A DNA stretch of 64,000 nt from Arthrobacter sp. fls2-241-R2A-200 (lineage in GTDB: Bacteria; Actinomycetota; Actinomycetes; Actinomycetales; Micrococcaceae), in assembly GCF_030209745.1 (NCBI RefSeq), contig NZ_JARVRJ010000004.1, forward strand, positions 62,001-126,000, written 5' to 3'. Below, one piece after another: positions 8,533 to 16,603 of this stretch; positions within the stretch are counted from its first letter, which is position 1; each line of letters opens with the position of its first letter. Both the position numbers and the translations under genes were made by a program. Under the pieces are notes generated by a model. That model made no database searches and had not been told where the DNA came from. It worked only from the letters and a program-made list of their open reading frames with translations.

Positions 8533-9489
8533 TCAGCCCTGGTAGGTGATTCCGGCCTGCTGGGCATCGCCGGAGCCGCCCCACGGGCCCTGGCCGGCGG
8601 GAGCACCCACGGCCGAACCCGCGTTCTTCAACTCGGCGTTCTCACGCTCGAGGCGGGCGAGCTTCTGCTCGGGCGTCTCCTGCTGCGGCTGCACCGCGGG
8701 GACCGGGGCGGCAACCGGAGCCACGGCAGGGGCCGCCTGCGGAGTCACCGCGACCGGTTCGGTCAGGACCTGCGCGTGGGCCTGGGCGGGGACCGGACCC
8801 GCGACTGAAGCCGCGACGGCGGGCTGCGGGGCCGGGAAGGACAAGCCGTCCTCGACCTCGGTGGCGACCGGCTCCTCGCCGTTGCCGACGGCGGAGCCCG
8901 AGCCCGGCTGGGCCTGGACCGCGCGGGGCGGGGCGTTGAAGACGATGCCGCGGGCCGCGAGCTCCCCGCTGGCGACGCCGCCGGCGTTGTAGTAGCGCGG
9001 GGTCTCGTGCACAATCACCTGGTCGAGCGACAGGCCGCGGTTGGCGAAGTTCTTCGGCTTGTAGACGCGGAGCACGAGCGTCACGTCCAGTCCCTGTGCC
9101 AGCTCCTGGCCGGAGGTGTCCTGGTCATAGGTGCCATCACCCTTCTCGGACGGGATCGCGATGATCGGCAGGTTCGTGCCCTTGGAGTCGATCGAGTAGT
9201 TCGCGCCCGAGGCTGGGTTCTTCTTCGAGGTGTAGCGGCGCTCGGAGACGAACTGCTCCTCGACCGTGGGGTTCGCCGGGTCGGCGAACTGCACCTCGGC
9301 CTCGGTGATCGTCGCCGTGGTGTGCGGCTTGCCCACGGGGCTCATGCCGTTCTGGACCTTGCGCTGGTCGCTGGCGGCGAGGGCGGCACCCTCGATGAGG
9401 CTGGTCAGCCGGGCGAAGGCGAGCTTGCCGCGGATGAAGACGCTGGTGCCCTCGGTGAGCTGGTTGGCGGAGATGGAGTAGTTGGCCAT
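8533..9489 (-). CDS. conserved-looking hypothetical protein with disordered tail, 318 aa
   Basis: Not recognised. Residues 1-185 look folded and beta-rich (MANYSISANQL start; repeated short strands), compatible with but not proof of an OB-like or phage DNA-binding fold. Residues 190-275 are Ala/Pro/Val-rich and probably disordered. A short coiled coil (about 280-295, LARLERENAEL) and a C-terminal tail AGITYQG follow. This folded-head, flexible-linker and conserved-tip layout recalls SSB-like proteins, but the tip is not acidic. The gene is divergent from the LysM gene and carries a GAATGGTC-type promoter motif. A possible ssDNA or recombination accessory factor for the helicase/primase block; speculative. 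Confidence 0.65.
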   Translation of the reverse strand: MANYSISANQLTEGTSVFIRGKLAFARLTSLIEGAALAASDQRKVQNGMSPVGKPHTTATITEAEVQFADPANPTVEEQFVSERRYTSKKNPASGANYSIDSKGTNLPIIAIPSEKGDGTYDQDTSGQELAQGLDVTLVLRVYKPKNFANRGLSLDQVIVHETPRYYNAGGVASGELAARGIVFNAPPRAVQAQPGSGSAVGNGEEPVATEVEDGLSFPAPQPAVAASVAGPVPAQAHAQVLTEPVAVTPQAAPAVAPVAAPVPAVQPQQETPEQKLARLERENAELKNAGSAVGAPAGQGPWGGSGDAQQAGITYQG

Positions 9490-9660
9490 GGTGGTGGGTT
9501 CCTTCTGTTGAGTGATTCGGTGGTTCTTGGCGGCCCGTCGGACTGGTCTATGACTCGTCTATCCCTTCTCCTATTCTATCAAGATGCACTGGACTACGAG
9601 TAGAATGTGCATAAGGACTCGAATGGTCGCAAATGGTGAGCTGGATAGAGAGGGACAGGG
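9490..9660. promoter_or_regulatory. divergent promoter region with GAATGGTC motif
   Basis: An AT-richer intergenic region between the 318-aa gene and the LysM gene. It contains TCGAATGGTC (9619-9628), and on the minus strand TTGCGA directly in front of CCATTCGA. The same motif family recurs near several other starts in this window. Confidence 0.5.
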
Positions 9661-10218
9661 ATGACGGATACGATGCACAGGCCCGAGGAGAAGGCCGCTG
9701 ATGCGGCTCCCTGGGCCCGGGTGACGGCGCAGCGGCGGGACCGGCTTGGGCCCCTGGGCTATGGCGGTGGACCGGTGCTGGCGGCCGGGATCATGGCCGG
9801 TGGCGCGCTGCTGTTCGCCGGCTGGGGCGCGACGCAGCTCCTCACTGCTGACCGGAGCCCGGCGAGCGATGCGGCGGCAGCTTCCCAGCACGAGGAGGGC
9901 ACCGTGACGGTGACCTTGCCGGACCGGGACCGCAACGGGGTCCCGGACGCCTTCGAGGCCAAGGCCGGTAACGGCAGCTCTGCGGACGGCCAGGGTTCGG
10001 GCACCTCGGCGTCGGGCAAGGGCGACGAGGACAAGCCGGCGCAGGTCCCCGAGCCGAAGCCACAGCCGCGGGTGTACGTGATCCAGTGGGGTGACACCCT
10101 CACGGAGATCTCGGCGGAGACCGGAGTGCCGATCGGGGCCCTGGTCGAGAAGAACCGGATCCAGGATCCGAATCTCATCTACGCCGGGGCCTCGCTGCTC
10201 ATCCCGCCCACGGCGTGA
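9661..10218 (+). CDS. LysM-domain membrane-anchored protein
   Basis: 185 aa. One membrane helix at about 35-60 follows a charged cytoplasmic N-terminus. Then comes a linker with a calcium-loop-like DRDRNGVPDAFE segment, a Gly/Ser/Lys-rich spacer, and a C-terminal LysM domain (about 138-182, starting YVIQWGDTLTEIS). LysM binds peptidoglycan, so the protein probably spans membrane and wall. It may serve envelope remodelling during transfer, or tether the element's surface functions; no catalytic domain is visible. It is a single gene between a divergent promoter and a strong bidirectional terminator. LysM call firm. Confidence 0.88.
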   Translation: MTDTMHRPEEKAADAAPWARVTAQRRDRLGPLGYGGGPVLAAGIMAGGALLFAGWGATQLLTADRSPASDAAAASQHEEGTVTVTLPDRDRNGVPDAFEAKAGNGSSADGQGSGTSASGKGDEDKPAQVPEPKPQPRVYVIQWGDTLTEISAETGVPIGALVEKNRIQDPNLIYAGASLLIPPTA

Positions 10219-10230
10219 GAGCAGGCCTGG

Positions 10231-10267
10231 GGCCCGGACTGCGCCGACCTTCAGCGCAGTCCGGGCC
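10231..10267. terminator. bidirectional hairpin between convergent genes
   Basis: A perfect 14-bp stem, GGCCCGGACTGCGC / GCGCAGTCCGGGCC, with a 9-base loop, lies between the LysM gene and the convergent minus-strand pair. Confidence 0.75.
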
Positions 10268-10288
10268 TCTTGCTGTGTCCGGAAACGG

Positions 10289-10636
10289 TCAGTCGGCGGG
10301 TCCTGCAAGCATCTGCTGCAGCGATCGCAGCCGCGCCAGCTCGGCCTGCATGGGGGCGACGTCGTCCGGCGCGTAGTCCTGGGGGTAGTCGAGCTTGTAC
10401 TCGGCGAGCAGCTCGATCTTGGCGGCGAGGAGATCCAGCACGCCCAGTTCGTCGATCAGGGCCCGGGCGAAGGCCCGGAAAGCGTCCTCGTGGGTGATCG
10501 CCGCGCCCTGGGCCCAGCCGAGGGCTGCGAGGGCGGATTCTCCGTTCTCATGGGTGAGACCGCGGGAGGTGACGACAGCGGCTGCGGCCTTCTCGGTGAG
10601 GTTCGCCATCGTCCCGGTCGGGTCAGGCATCGGCAT
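10289..10636 (-). CDS. hypothetical protein, about 115 aa
   Basis: Unrecognised. Mostly helical, ending in a heptad-like LARLRSLQQML segment. Two ATGs, at 10636 and 10630, overlap the end of the upstream gene and share an AAGG site; a third at 10609 is possible. I chose 10636 for translational coupling. It forms a two-gene operon with the 100-aa gene upstream. Confidence 0.6.
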   Translation of the reverse strand: MPMPDPTGTMANLTEKAAAAVVTSRGLTHENGESALAALGWAQGAAITHEDAFRAFARALIDELGVLDLLAAKIELLAEYKLDYPQDYAPDDVAPMQAELARLRSLQQMLAGPAD

Positions 10637-10925
10637 CGCCGCCTTGCCCTGCGGCGCTGTCGCCGGCCGGGGGCGTCGGGGTCTGGATGTCCAGCCAGAT
10701 CTGCATGGCATCCAGTGCGTTCGAGACCCCGTCGCCTTCGTCTAGCGTGATCAGCTCCGTCCACCCCGACTGCGTGAGCGTCGAGACGGCGAACTCTTCC
10801 CTGGCCGCAGTCACCTGGTAGAGCCCGGAGCCGGCGACTTCGTAGATGGTCCGGCCGTGCCGGGCGGAGCCTTCGGCCCGTTCGTACTTGACGGGCAGCT
10901 GGGCTGCGCGGAGAGGGACGGTCAT
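10623..10925 (-). CDS. hypothetical protein, 100 aa
   Basis: Unrecognised small soluble protein (MTVPLRAAQLPVKYER) with an alternating strand pattern and an acidic Ala/Gly-rich end. It overlaps the next gene by 14 bases, so the two are probably co-translated. Confidence 0.6.
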   Translation of the reverse strand: MTVPLRAAQLPVKYERAEGSARHGRTIYEVAGSGLYQVTAAREEFAVSTLTQSGWTELITLDEGDGVSNALDAMQIWLDIQTPTPPAGDSAAGQGGDADA

Positions 10926-11078
10926 GGGCTACTCCTGTGGGTCGTGGCTCTCAAGAACAGACGATTCGGTAACGGTGGCCGCGCCGCGCACCGCGCGGCT
11001 GCGACCACCACGGAACGACCCCCGGGACCGGCGTGAGCCGGTCCACGGTCTTTCCACCGGTTCCCCAGGGACGCAAAA

Positions 11079-11109
11079 GACCCCGCCTCGGCCGAAGCCG
11101 GGCGGGGTC
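11079..11109 (-). terminator. hairpin terminator after the 175-aa gene
   Basis: GACCCCGCC / GGCGGGGTC, a 9-bp stem with a 13-base loop, downstream of the stop at 11142. Confidence 0.55.
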
Positions 11110-11141
11110 GACCGAGCGCCGGAAGAAGTGCTGCGCCGCGC

Positions 11142-11669
11142 TCAGGCGGCGTCGGTGTCGGCCTCACCGGGATCCTCGGCAGCGTCGTGCTTGTCAAACA
11201 GGAAACCCCGGGCCTGGCCGCTGGCCATCATGTCTCCGAGGTGCGCCAGGAGCACCGCGCGCTGCGTGGTCCGGCGGTCCTCCAGCGGGTCGTAGTCGCG
11301 CAGGGCATCCAGGTTGACCACCCAGCCGTTCTCGCGTTCGACTGCTTCCTCAAGTTCGGAGCCGGCGGCGACGGCCATACCGGTGAAGTCGTGGTCGAAC
11401 TCGGGTGTGACGTCGAGCCGCTGTGTCGGGTCGTCGATGTAAAGCGTGTCGCCGAACAGCAGCCCGCCGGAGCGGTCGAAGGCGGTGAGAAAGGCGCGGT
11501 CGGCGCGGGAGGTGTTCTCGACATGCACGGCGGCCACGGCGTCGTTGGCGAGAAAGTCCGTCTGGCTCAGACGGGCATAGGTGCGTGAGCGGGCCTCGTA
11601 GCACCACATGATCGACCGGGCCTCGTCGAATCCGCGGAACTCGTCGGAGGGGGGCTGCATATCGACCAT
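11142..11669 (-). CDS. hypothetical protein under an AGTGGAA operator, 175 aa
   Basis: Unrecognised acidic soluble protein. The start chosen is the ATG at 11669 because GAAGGAG stands six bases upstream; a longer in-frame extension crosses the promoter. The N-terminal half contains FRGFDEARSIMWCYEARSRT and the C-terminus is acidic. An AGTGGAA-N4-TTCCACT palindrome lies 92 bases upstream (11761-11778), the same operator found before the XRE gene and the methyltransferase. It is therefore probably a member of that regulon. Function unknown. Confidence 0.65.
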   Translation of the reverse strand: MVDMQPPSDEFRGFDEARSIMWCYEARSRTYARLSQTDFLANDAVAAVHVENTSRADRAFLTAFDRSGGLLFGDTLYIDDPTQRLDVTPEFDHDFTGMAVAAGSELEEAVERENGWVVNLDALRDYDPLEDRRTTQRAVLLAHLGDMMASGQARGFLFDKHDAAEDPGEADTDAA

Positions 11670-11760
11670 CTGATGCTCCTTCACGGGCGTGATCACCTCA
11701 GTCCGGCGGGACATCACGATGTACGGAATCGCCGGGCTGTGGTTCCCATCCTGCCACAGG

Positions 11761-11778
11761 AGTGGAAAAGATTCCACT
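11761..11778. promoter_or_regulatory. regulon operator, copy 1 (AGTGGAA-N4-TTCCACT)
   Basis: A perfect 7+7 palindrome with a 4-base spacer, upstream of the 175-aa gene. Two more copies with identical spacing lie at 12322 and 17409. Confidence 0.65.
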
Positions 11779-11838
11779 CAAATACCAAACGCCGGCACGA
11801 GGAAGACGTCCCCAGGGTGGTGGGACCCCGCGGCGGGA

Positions 11839-12246
11839 TCAGTCTCGAGTGGAGTCAGGGCTCTTGGGCGGGTCGTCGAGCTGCTCGCTCTTGCGCGCCA
11901 GCTCCACAATGGCCCGGATGCTGGCCAGTGCGCCGTCGCTGAGCCCGTGCACACGCAGGGCGATGGTTCGCTCCTGCGGGGTCAGCTCCTGCTCGGTGGC
12001 GCTATCTGGCTCGTTCTCCTCCAGGAAGTAGGACAGGGGGACGTCGAAGGCGTCGGCCAGGGCTCGGAGGTGCTGCAGGCGGGGATTGTGGGCCTCCCCC
12101 TTGCGCAGTTGCTGCAGGTAGCTGAGCGACATCGAGGAGATGCCGCGCTGCTCCATTCTCTGGACGATTTCCTGCAGGGTGACGGGGCGACCGTGTGGTC
12201 CTGCCGTCTCCGCGAACAAGCGTTCTAGTCGCTGGGCGATGGTCAC
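11839..12246 (-). CDS. XRE-family transcriptional regulator, EspR-like
   Basis: 135 aa from a GTG at 12246, with AGGAGG about ten bases upstream. Helix-turn-helix in the first 75 residues (LQEIVQRM..SLSYLQQLRKGEAHNPRLQHLRALADAF), then a C-terminal helical domain (RTIALRVHGLSDGALASIRAIVELAR). This matches the actinobacterial EspR-type XRE family, which binds as dimers. Its own promoter carries an AGTGGAA-N4-TTCCAAT palindrome (12322-12339), so autoregulation is likely, and it is the best candidate to bind all three copies. An ImmA-type peptidase gene lies 2 kb upstream, and in other elements such peptidases cleave an XRE repressor. Confidence 0.85.
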   Translation of the reverse strand: MTIAQRLERLFAETAGPHGRPVTLQEIVQRMEQRGISSMSLSYLQQLRKGEAHNPRLQHLRALADAFDVPLSYFLEENEPDSATEQELTPQERTIALRVHGLSDGALASIRAIVELARKSEQLDDPPKSPDSTRD

Positions 12247-12321
12247 GGAGCTGGATCCTCCTCGTGATTTCAGACATGAAGTCATCGAGGCGAACGGTGC
12301 ACGCGACGACACCTTCATACT

Positions 12322-12339
12322 AGTGGAAGATCTTCCAAT
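12322..12339. promoter_or_regulatory. regulon operator, copy 2, in the XRE promoter
   Basis: AGTGGAA-GATC-TTCCAAT, one base off the other two copies, centred about 85 bases before the XRE start codon. Confidence 0.65.
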
Positions 12340-12386
12340 GCGGTGGCATCGGCACATTTCCGGTTGCGCCGGAGCAGCGGGCAGTC

Positions 12387-13025
12387 CTAGCCGGCCGTGG
12401 GCATGTACGCACTGGCTCCGAGCATCACGGCGGCCGCCAGGCCGGATCCGAGTGTGAGCTCGAGGCGTGTGTGGTGCTTTAGCTTCAGCCGGGCGAAGGC
12501 GACCACGGGCAGCAGGGTTGGGAGGGCGAGCAGCCACCAGGGCGAGAGCAGCATCGCCGCGAGGACGACGAGGGAGGTGAAGCAGAACGCGTGCATGGAG
12601 ACTTTCGGTCCCAGGAGGGTCACTCCCCCGGCAAGGACGAGCCCGGCAACCATCGTCGGCAGGATCCACAGCAGCGGGCGCGGTGCGTCCAGCAGCACCG
12701 CCGTTGCCATGCCTCCAAGCACAGACGCCACGCAGACCAGGAAGACCCGCCAGCGCTGATCGCGCCGGGTGACGTGTCGATCGGTGAGCTGCTCGCGCCG
12801 CACGGCGACATGGATGGTTGCTGTCGGGATCACTGCGCAGAAAGAGCCGATCAGGATGCCCCATCCGAGACCAACCCATGTATGCGGGTGGCCTGTGACG
12901 CCGCAGAGGACGCAGATGAGGAACACGGACACAGCGGGCGCGAACACGTCACTGAGGATCCGGGCGGCCCGGGCCGCAGGATCGCCGGTCTCGGGGATGC
13001 GTATTTTCGTTCCGTTCCCGGTCAT
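12387..13025 (-). CDS. PAP2-like integral membrane protein, degenerate active site
   Basis: 212 aa with five or six hydrophobic segments. Late segments carry KVSMHAF and RLKLKHHTRLELTLGSGL, aligning with PAP2 phosphatase motifs 2 and 3 (PSGH and SR-x5-H-x3-D). The Ser/Gly of motif 2 and the Asp of motif 3 are altered, so catalysis is doubtful. PAP2 enzymes dephosphorylate lipid phosphates at the membrane; this one may instead sense or bind a lipid. The start ATG at 13025 overlaps the upstream stop (ATGA). It is the last gene of the immA/DUF6545/PAP2-like operon. Family call moderate. Confidence 0.65.
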   Translation of the reverse strand: MTGNGTKIRIPETGDPAARAARILSDVFAPAVSVFLICVLCGVTGHPHTWVGLGWGILIGSFCAVIPTATIHVAVRREQLTDRHVTRRDQRWRVFLVCVASVLGGMATAVLLDAPRPLLWILPTMVAGLVLAGGVTLLGPKVSMHAFCFTSLVVLAAMLLSPWWLLALPTLLPVVAFARLKLKHHTRLELTLGSGLAAAVMLGASAYMPTAG

Positions 13026-14143
13026 CGCCCGTCCGTCCCATTCATGGCACTCATCGCTACTCGGATCTCGTAGAGGCTCTGCACAGAGGCGGCCAAGGTT
13101 TCGTCGTCTTTCAGCTTGAGCGTGCGGAGCCGGCTCAGGGCGAGTGTGAACCACCCGAGGCTGGGAACGGCGTTCTCGCCGCTGAGATGGCGCACCAGCC
13201 CCGCCGACAGGTGCGGATCCTCGGGGTGCTGCCTGTGCAGGGGTTCCAGTGCGGGGTCGTGGTCCTCGCGGATGAGTCTGAGCGCGTCGTGGGTTTCGAT
13301 GGTGAGCCTTGAGAGCGTCATCAGCTGATCGAACCCCTGCCTGTCTTCGGGCGGAAGCTTTACGTCGGGGTGAAGAGTGGTGGTCGTTCGCCACAAAGGT
13401 ACGACGACCTCGTGCGCGAGGCGGAGCGCGAGCCTCACCTGCGTTTCTATGCTGATGCGGCGGATGACCCCTGTTGCGAGTCCCAGGAAGAAGAAGCTGA
13501 CAACGGTGACGAGGAGTTGTGTCCTCAGTTCAGTTCCGCCGACGACCGGACTGCCAAAGAGGTCCAGGAGTGATGAGCCGATGAACAGGGCAGATCCGAT
13601 GGCCCCCGTAAAGACGAATGCAACCGGAAGGCGGGCGGAGAAGGGTTGGTTCTTCTGCGTCATGGTCCGCCAACAGCCGACGGCAACTACGGCAGTTGCC
13701 GCGGCGAATGCAGAGAGGTACAGGAAGTTGTAGGAGATCAGTGCCCAAGCCTGGCCGCGGGCAAGGGCGGCGTCGATGTCGACCCGGTCGTAGATGGTGC
13801 CGTCGGCATGGACGGGGATGAACCACACCAGCACGGCCTCGCCCAGGGCGATGATCCCGGCGAAGAGGTAGATGAACCGGGTTGCACGTCGTGAAAGCGG
13901 AGTCGCGCGGAACGTGAGGATGAGCAGCGCCACGGATACCTGGGCGGTCAGGATGGCAAGGCGCTTGAGGAGGTCGACGGCAGGTCCGTCTAAGGGCGGC
14001 TCCACGCCACGGCAGACCGTGGCCACGAAGAGGGCGGCACAGGTGACCCTGAGAAGGTTAACCCGGCGTCGGCGTCCTTGATACAGGGCAGAGACGATGA
14101 TGATCAGGCCCATGGTGATACCGACAATGATGATCTCAGTCAT
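13022..14143 (-). CDS. MAB_1171c/DUF6545-type membrane protein
   Basis: 373 aa. Seven membrane helices occupy about residues 3-245, followed by a 125-residue cytoplasmic helical domain (RISIETQVRLALRLAHEVVVPLW onwards). This layout is that of the actinobacterial MAB_1171c/DUF6545 family, annotated elsewhere as putative transporters or sensors and often found beside XRE regulators and ImmA-like proteins. A membrane receptor that signals to the peptidase or repressor through its cytoplasmic domain is a reasonable guess. It overlaps immA upstream and the PAP2-like gene downstream, so the three are likely translated together. Family assignment is from memory of the layout. Confidence 0.7.
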   Translation of the reverse strand: MTEIIIVGITMGLIIIVSALYQGRRRRVNLLRVTCAALFVATVCRGVEPPLDGPAVDLLKRLAILTAQVSVALLILTFRATPLSRRATRFIYLFAGIIALGEAVLVWFIPVHADGTIYDRVDIDAALARGQAWALISYNFLYLSAFAAATAVVAVGCWRTMTQKNQPFSARLPVAFVFTGAIGSALFIGSSLLDLFGSPVVGGTELRTQLLVTVVSFFFLGLATGVIRRISIETQVRLALRLAHEVVVPLWRTTTTLHPDVKLPPEDRQGFDQLMTLSRLTIETHDALRLIREDHDPALEPLHRQHPEDPHLSAGLVRHLSGENAVPSLGWFTLALSRLRTLKLKDDETLAASVQSLYEIRVAMSAMNGTDGR

Positions 14144-14700
14144 CAGATCTCACCGTCCTCGTTTGATCCGGACAGGAAGGCGAGGACCTCGCTGCGTTCT
14201 TCCGATGCCCGCCGCTTCCGGTGCAGAGCATCCATCAGCCGCATGCCGGTGGTCTCGGCGCGCTTCTCCACCGGATCGTCGAACATGCTGCGCAGATGGG
14301 TGCAGTCGGTGTCGGCCCGGACGTCGCCGTGCAGGATATGGGCGAACTCGTGGAGGATTGTCTGCTCAATGTTGAGGGGCGGGAGCTCAGGGTCGTAGAA
14401 GACGTGGGCCACTCGTCCGATCACAGTGGTGAGGCCGCTGACCTCATAATGGCGCATCTCATCCGGGATGGGCCGTATCACGATCTCGAGGCCGCAAGCT
14501 GAGGCGATGGCTTTCCCGAGTGCTTCGAGGCTCAACTCGTTCGGCCAGTCGAAGAGGTCGAGCTGAGCGGGCTTCGGGGTGCAGCTGGTGGCACCGACCT
14601 TGGCAGCGCCTTTGCGCATCAGTCGGGCGAACAGGGGGTGACGGGGCTGGCCGTTCCGAGGCGTATCGGCGGTCGCAGCGGATGGAATAAAGGCAGGCAT
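14143..14700 (-). CDS. ImmA/IrrE-type metallopeptidase
   Basis: 185 aa. The zinc motif HEFAH lies at 117-121 and a Glu-containing helix follows at about 140 (DPVEKRAETTGMRLM), as in ImmA/IrrE peptidases. The N-terminal 50 residues are extra and basic. ImmA of ICEBs1 cleaves the repressor ImmR to induce transfer, and IrrE/DdrO control a damage response. Here the candidate target is the XRE protein at 11.8 kb. Start ATG at 14700 with GAGGAA upstream. First gene of an operon with two membrane proteins, divergent from fabG across a shared inverted repeat. Family confident; substrate inferred. Confidence 0.85.
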   Translation of the reverse strand: MPAFIPSAATADTPRNGQPRHPLFARLMRKGAAKVGATSCTPKPAQLDLFDWPNELSLEALGKAIASACGLEIVIRPIPDEMRHYEVSGLTTVIGRVAHVFYDPELPPLNIEQTILHEFAHILHGDVRADTDCTHLRSMFDDPVEKRAETTGMRLMDALHRKRRASEERSEVLAFLSGSNEDGEI

Positions 14701-14769
14701 CAGCGTTCCTCTAAATAGCGAGAAGAGCGGACACCGCCTGTCGTTTGTCAACGAAGGGGTACAAGTCCA

Positions 14770-14794
14770 GTAAAGTTCCGTGTCACAACTTTAC
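14770..14794. promoter_or_regulatory. operator between divergent immA and fabG operons
   Basis: GTAAAGTT and AACTTTAC form a perfect 8-bp inverted repeat around a 9-base spacer, 22 bases before the fabG start and 70 bases before the immA start. It could control both operons. It is unrelated in sequence to the AGTGGAA boxes, so a second regulator is implied. Confidence 0.6.
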
Positions 14795-14816
14795 AACCTG
14801 GGAGGGTAAGAAAAAA

Positions 14817-15515
14817 ATGAGCGACATGGGGAGAACTGCCCTGGTGATCGGTGCAACCCGTGGGATCGGGGCGGCCACGGCTCGAGCCCTGCTCTCCGCC
14901 GGCTACCGGACGGCGGGTACGCATCGTACCGGGGGGACCGTGCCCGAGGGGGTGCTCCCCCTCGAGATGGATGTGCGTGACAGTAATTCGATCGCAGCTG
15001 GCGTCAAGGCGGCTGCCGCCGACCTGGGTGGTCTGGATGTGCTCGTCGTCGCAGCAGGGATCACCCGCGACAAGCTGCTCATGCGGATGAGCGAGGAGGA
15101 CCTGATCGAGGTCATGCAGGTCAATGCGATCGGGCCGATGCTGGCCTGCAAGGCGGCCCTGGGGCCGATGCTGCGGCAGCGCGGCGGATCGATCGTGCTG
15201 GTTTCATCCATGTCCGTGAAGTACGGCGTTGTCGGCCAGTGCAATTACACTGCATCCAAGGGGGCATTGGAAGCGTTTGCACGATCGATGGCCAGGGAGT
15301 ACGCAGCCCGGAACATCCGGGTGAACGTTGTTGCTCCCGGCGCAACTGATACGGACATGATGGCTGATGTTGCTGAGGAGGCACGGATGGCAATGCTGGA
15401 AGGAATCCCGCTGGGTCGGTTCGGGACGGCAGATGAAGTCGCTTCGGCGATCATTCACACCGCGGAGAATACCTACATGTCGGGGGCCACTGTGCAGGTC
15501 TCAGGCGGTATTTGA
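14817..15515 (+). CDS. fabG: FabG-like short-chain dehydrogenase/reductase
   Basis: 232 aa. Nucleotide-binding GATRGIG at 12-18, Asn103, and the catalytic Ser131, Tyr144 and Lys148 (YTASK) are all present; the C-terminus ends ATVQVSGGI. The closest family is 3-oxoacyl-ACP reductase, which uses NADPH to reduce beta-keto groups, and the length is slightly short. On a mobile element it is unlikely to serve bulk fatty-acid synthesis; making or modifying a diffusible signal or a lipid head is possible. Start ATG at 14817 with GGAGGG eleven bases upstream. It leads an operon with the sensor-like gene at 15518 and sits behind a strong inverted repeat. Confidence 0.88.
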   Translation: MSDMGRTALVIGATRGIGAATARALLSAGYRTAGTHRTGGTVPEGVLPLEMDVRDSNSIAAGVKAAAADLGGLDVLVVAAGITRDKLLMRMSEEDLIEVMQVNAIGPMLACKAALGPMLRQRGGSIVLVSSMSVKYGVVGQCNYTASKGALEAFARSMAREYAARNIRVNVVAPGATDTDMMADVAEEARMAMLEGIPLGRFGTADEVASAIIHTAENTYMSGATVQVSGGI

Positions 15516-15517
15516 TC

Positions 15518-16603
15518 ATGCAGGTCCAGCTGGATGTAGGTTCCTGGGGCCTTTTCTGCGGAAGCGACGGCAAGCAGCTGGTTCTGGTGGACGATAAGCC
15601 CTGTGGTCCGGTCTCCGCTCGGAAGCCCACGCGTGCAATTCCCAGGCGTCTTCTACTTGATGAGAACCGCATCGCCCAGGTGATGCGCAGTGGCAATGTA
15701 ATTTCCGAGACAGTCCCCCATGCGGACGAGCAGTGGGCAGTTGAGGTACGGCCCGTCTTCTCTCCACGTACCTCCACGGTGATCGGTGTCCTCGCCGGCG
15801 TGGCCAAAGCGGCTGATCCGCTTCCGGAACCACCGCTGGTCGGTGGCTGGGAATGGGAGATCGAGCGTGACGCCGACGGTCAACCAACACTGCGCCGGCG
15901 CACGTACTGGGACCGGAACCTGTTTCGTATCTATGACGTCGACACAAGCGTCGCCCAGCAGCGCAGTGGCTATTGGGAAGCCGGGGAATGGGCGAGCGAG
16001 CTCATCGACCAGTCCGACCGGATGCGCGTGAACAGCCTCATCCGCGACGGCATCCAGGACGGGCTGATGGGCGTAACGGGCAAGGTCCGGTGCCTGACCT
16101 ACAACATCGTCACAGGTTACGGCACGGCTTCACAGGACCGTCGGCACATGCGCCTGGTCGGCGTGATTCCGCCGATCGAGCCCGATCACGACAAGATCTA
16201 TCTGCAGGGCTTCAGTTACGAGGCCCCGGAGACTTTTCACGATATGGCCTTCGAGCAAGACGCCAATGCGGGGCGCGTGGACGACGTGCTTCGCGGAGTC
16301 ATGGCCCTGGCCAAGGAACCGATGGCCGTCGTCGACTCTGCAACGCTGGATGTTCTTATGACGTCGCCATCGTGGCGTCGGGAAGACTTCGGGTATGTCG
16401 GCGGCCTTGGTGAATTTGCCATTGACGCTTCAGGTGAGTTGCACAGGTTCATCGCGGCTGCGGCGAGGGATACCGCTCGTTCTCAATCGATGGGTCTGGC
16501 GCTTCGCCGGGTCGACGGTTCCGTGCAGAATGTGCGCATCACCGCCACCGGAGTCAGGTCTGGGGCTGAAGGGCGGGATGCAGTCATCAGGCTCGACTTT
16601 TAG
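15518..16603 (+). CDS. putative PAS/GAF-like sensory protein (DUF5593-like), 361 aa
   Basis: Not firmly recognised. Two alpha/beta segments are apparent. One (about 90-240) contains GWEWEIERD and WDRNLFRIYDV, a PAS-like opening, and ends in a strand-rich core (GKVRCLTYNIVTGYG..RRHMRLVGV). The second (about 265-361) again looks PAS- or GAF-like (AVVDSATLDVLMTSPSWRREDF). No kinase, cyclase or DNA-binding domain is attached. The start is the ATG at 15518, three bases after the fabG stop codon; an overlapping TTG at 15512 is possible. Ligand sensing linked to the FabG product is an attractive guess. It converges on the methyltransferase gene with a 4-base overlap. Confidence 0.6.
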   Translation: MQVQLDVGSWGLFCGSDGKQLVLVDDKPCGPVSARKPTRAIPRRLLLDENRIAQVMRSGNVISETVPHADEQWAVEVRPVFSPRTSTVIGVLAGVAKAADPLPEPPLVGGWEWEIERDADGQPTLRRRTYWDRNLFRIYDVDTSVAQQRSGYWEAGEWASELIDQSDRMRVNSLIRDGIQDGLMGVTGKVRCLTYNIVTGYGTASQDRRHMRLVGVIPPIEPDHDKIYLQGFSYEAPETFHDMAFEQDANAGRVDDVLRGVMALAKEPMAVVDSATLDVLMTSPSWRREDFGYVGGLGEFAIDASGELHRFIAAAARDTARSQSMGLALRRVDGSVQNVRITATGVRSGAEGRDAVIRLDF

